Part shown: in pieces, positions 63,820-64,000 of the stretch
How the letters are laid out: each line of letters begins with the position of its first letter
How positions within the stretch are numbered: position 1 is the first letter of the stretch
Assembly (NCBI GenBank): GCA_026399515.1
Contig: JAPLQT010000054.1
Coordinates: 1 to 64,000 of the forward strand
Reading direction: 5' to 3'
Length of the DNA stretch: 64,000 nt
Source: Pseudomonadota bacterium
GTDB taxonomy: Bacteria > Pseudomonadota > Gammaproteobacteria > Burkholderiales > Rhodocyclaceae
The notes under the pieces: model-generated
What the model saw: the letters and a program-made list of their open reading frames with translations, nothing else
What the model was told of the DNA's origin: nothing
The model's database searches: none
Made by a program: the position numbers and the translations under genes

Positions 63820-63914
63820 TGCACTGTTCCTTAGGCTGGAAGACCCCGAGTTTAAGAGTCATGGCGTTGCGTTCCTCGGCACTCTGGCTAACCGGGCAGC
63901 CGATCACCCGGTCG

Positions 63915-64000
63915 CTAAATGCGGATACGGCCATCGACGACGGCTACCGAATCCGCGAACGCCATGATTGGGTTCAAGTCCATCTCCTGAATCATCGGCA
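63915..64000 (-). CDS. ATP-grasp acyl-CoA ligase / acetate-CoA ligase, C-terminal end (partial)
   Basis: Only the last 27 residues are in the window. They read MIQEMDLNPIMAFADSVAVV followed by DGRIRI and a TAG. This is the C-terminal pattern of the ATP-grasp domain in ADP-forming acetate-CoA ligase and related acyl-CoA synthetases (E-x-D-x-NP and A-x-D-x-R). The rest lies beyond the window edge. Confidence 0.65.
   Translation of the reverse strand, partial: PMIQEMDLNPIMAFADSVAVVDGRIRI

Overview
The window looks like chromosome of a metabolically versatile Gram-negative betaproteobacterium, with Rhodocyclales-like gene content. It is GC-rich and carries many c-type cytochromes, porins, sigma-54 regulators, HDOD, PilZ and GGDEF signalling proteins, and aromatic-acid catabolism genes. 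No rRNA, tRNA, CRISPR array or complete insertion sequence was seen. The taxonomic placement is inference.

Layout. 0-0.5 kb: the end of an NHL-repeat protein. 0.5-9 kb: a minus-strand protocatechuate 4,5-cleavage (lig/pmd) cluster, read as ligU remnant, binding protein, ligJ, ligK, dehydrogenase-like remnant, ligI, ligA, ligB, ligC, aldo/keto reductase, pobA. It is partly decayed: ligU is cut to 41 codons, ligJ has an amber codon, and three copies of a 153-bp repeat each begin on the stop codon of the gene before. 9-16 kb: chemoreceptor, acetyltransferase, MgtA-type Mg2+ ATPase and an OprB-like porin. 16-21 kb: a signalling island with two HDOD proteins, PilZ, a small protein and a NarX/NarL-like pair. 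21-24.6 kb: two YceI proteins, a diheme cytochrome c and a fused cytochrome-porin. 24.9-27 kb: a LysR regulator with a second LigA/LigB-like extradiol dioxygenase. 27-29.8 kb: an IorA/IorB-like molybdenum hydroxylase. 30-32.5 kb: a broken FAD dehydrogenase with an FCD-type GntR regulator. 32.5-37.6 kb: small proteins, PilZ, a DUF3857/transglutaminase protein, Ogt and Ada-AlkA.

37.9-54 kb is the most striking part. Two paralogous histidine kinase/NtrC-type pairs flank a diguanylate cyclase and are transcribed away from each other. Each is followed by respiratory outer-membrane genes: a fused cytochrome-porin, a monoheme cytochrome and an octaheme lipoprotein on the left, and a porin plus an ethylbenzene-dehydrogenase-type heme protein on the right. 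Three sequences resembling -24/-12 sigma-54 promoters lie in front of these genes. Each has a TGACA-N2-TGTCA-like site 94-97 bp upstream, touching the stop codon of an NtrC-family gene or of a duplicated piece of one. I read this as an inducible extracellular or outer-membrane electron-transfer regulon; the signal and substrate are unknown.

54-64 kb: a patch of gene fragments, a chromate-resistance operon, an ECF sigma cluster with small membrane proteins, a Tat-exported fumarylacetoacetate-hydrolase-like protein, a tannase/feruloyl-esterase-like protein, a class II aldolase and the end of an ATP-grasp acyl-CoA ligase.

Two copies (306 and 308 bp) of a palindromic element with terminal inverted repeats, likely 8-bp target duplications and compensatory stem changes lie at 9.07 and 29.88 kb and look like a non-autonomous mobile element.
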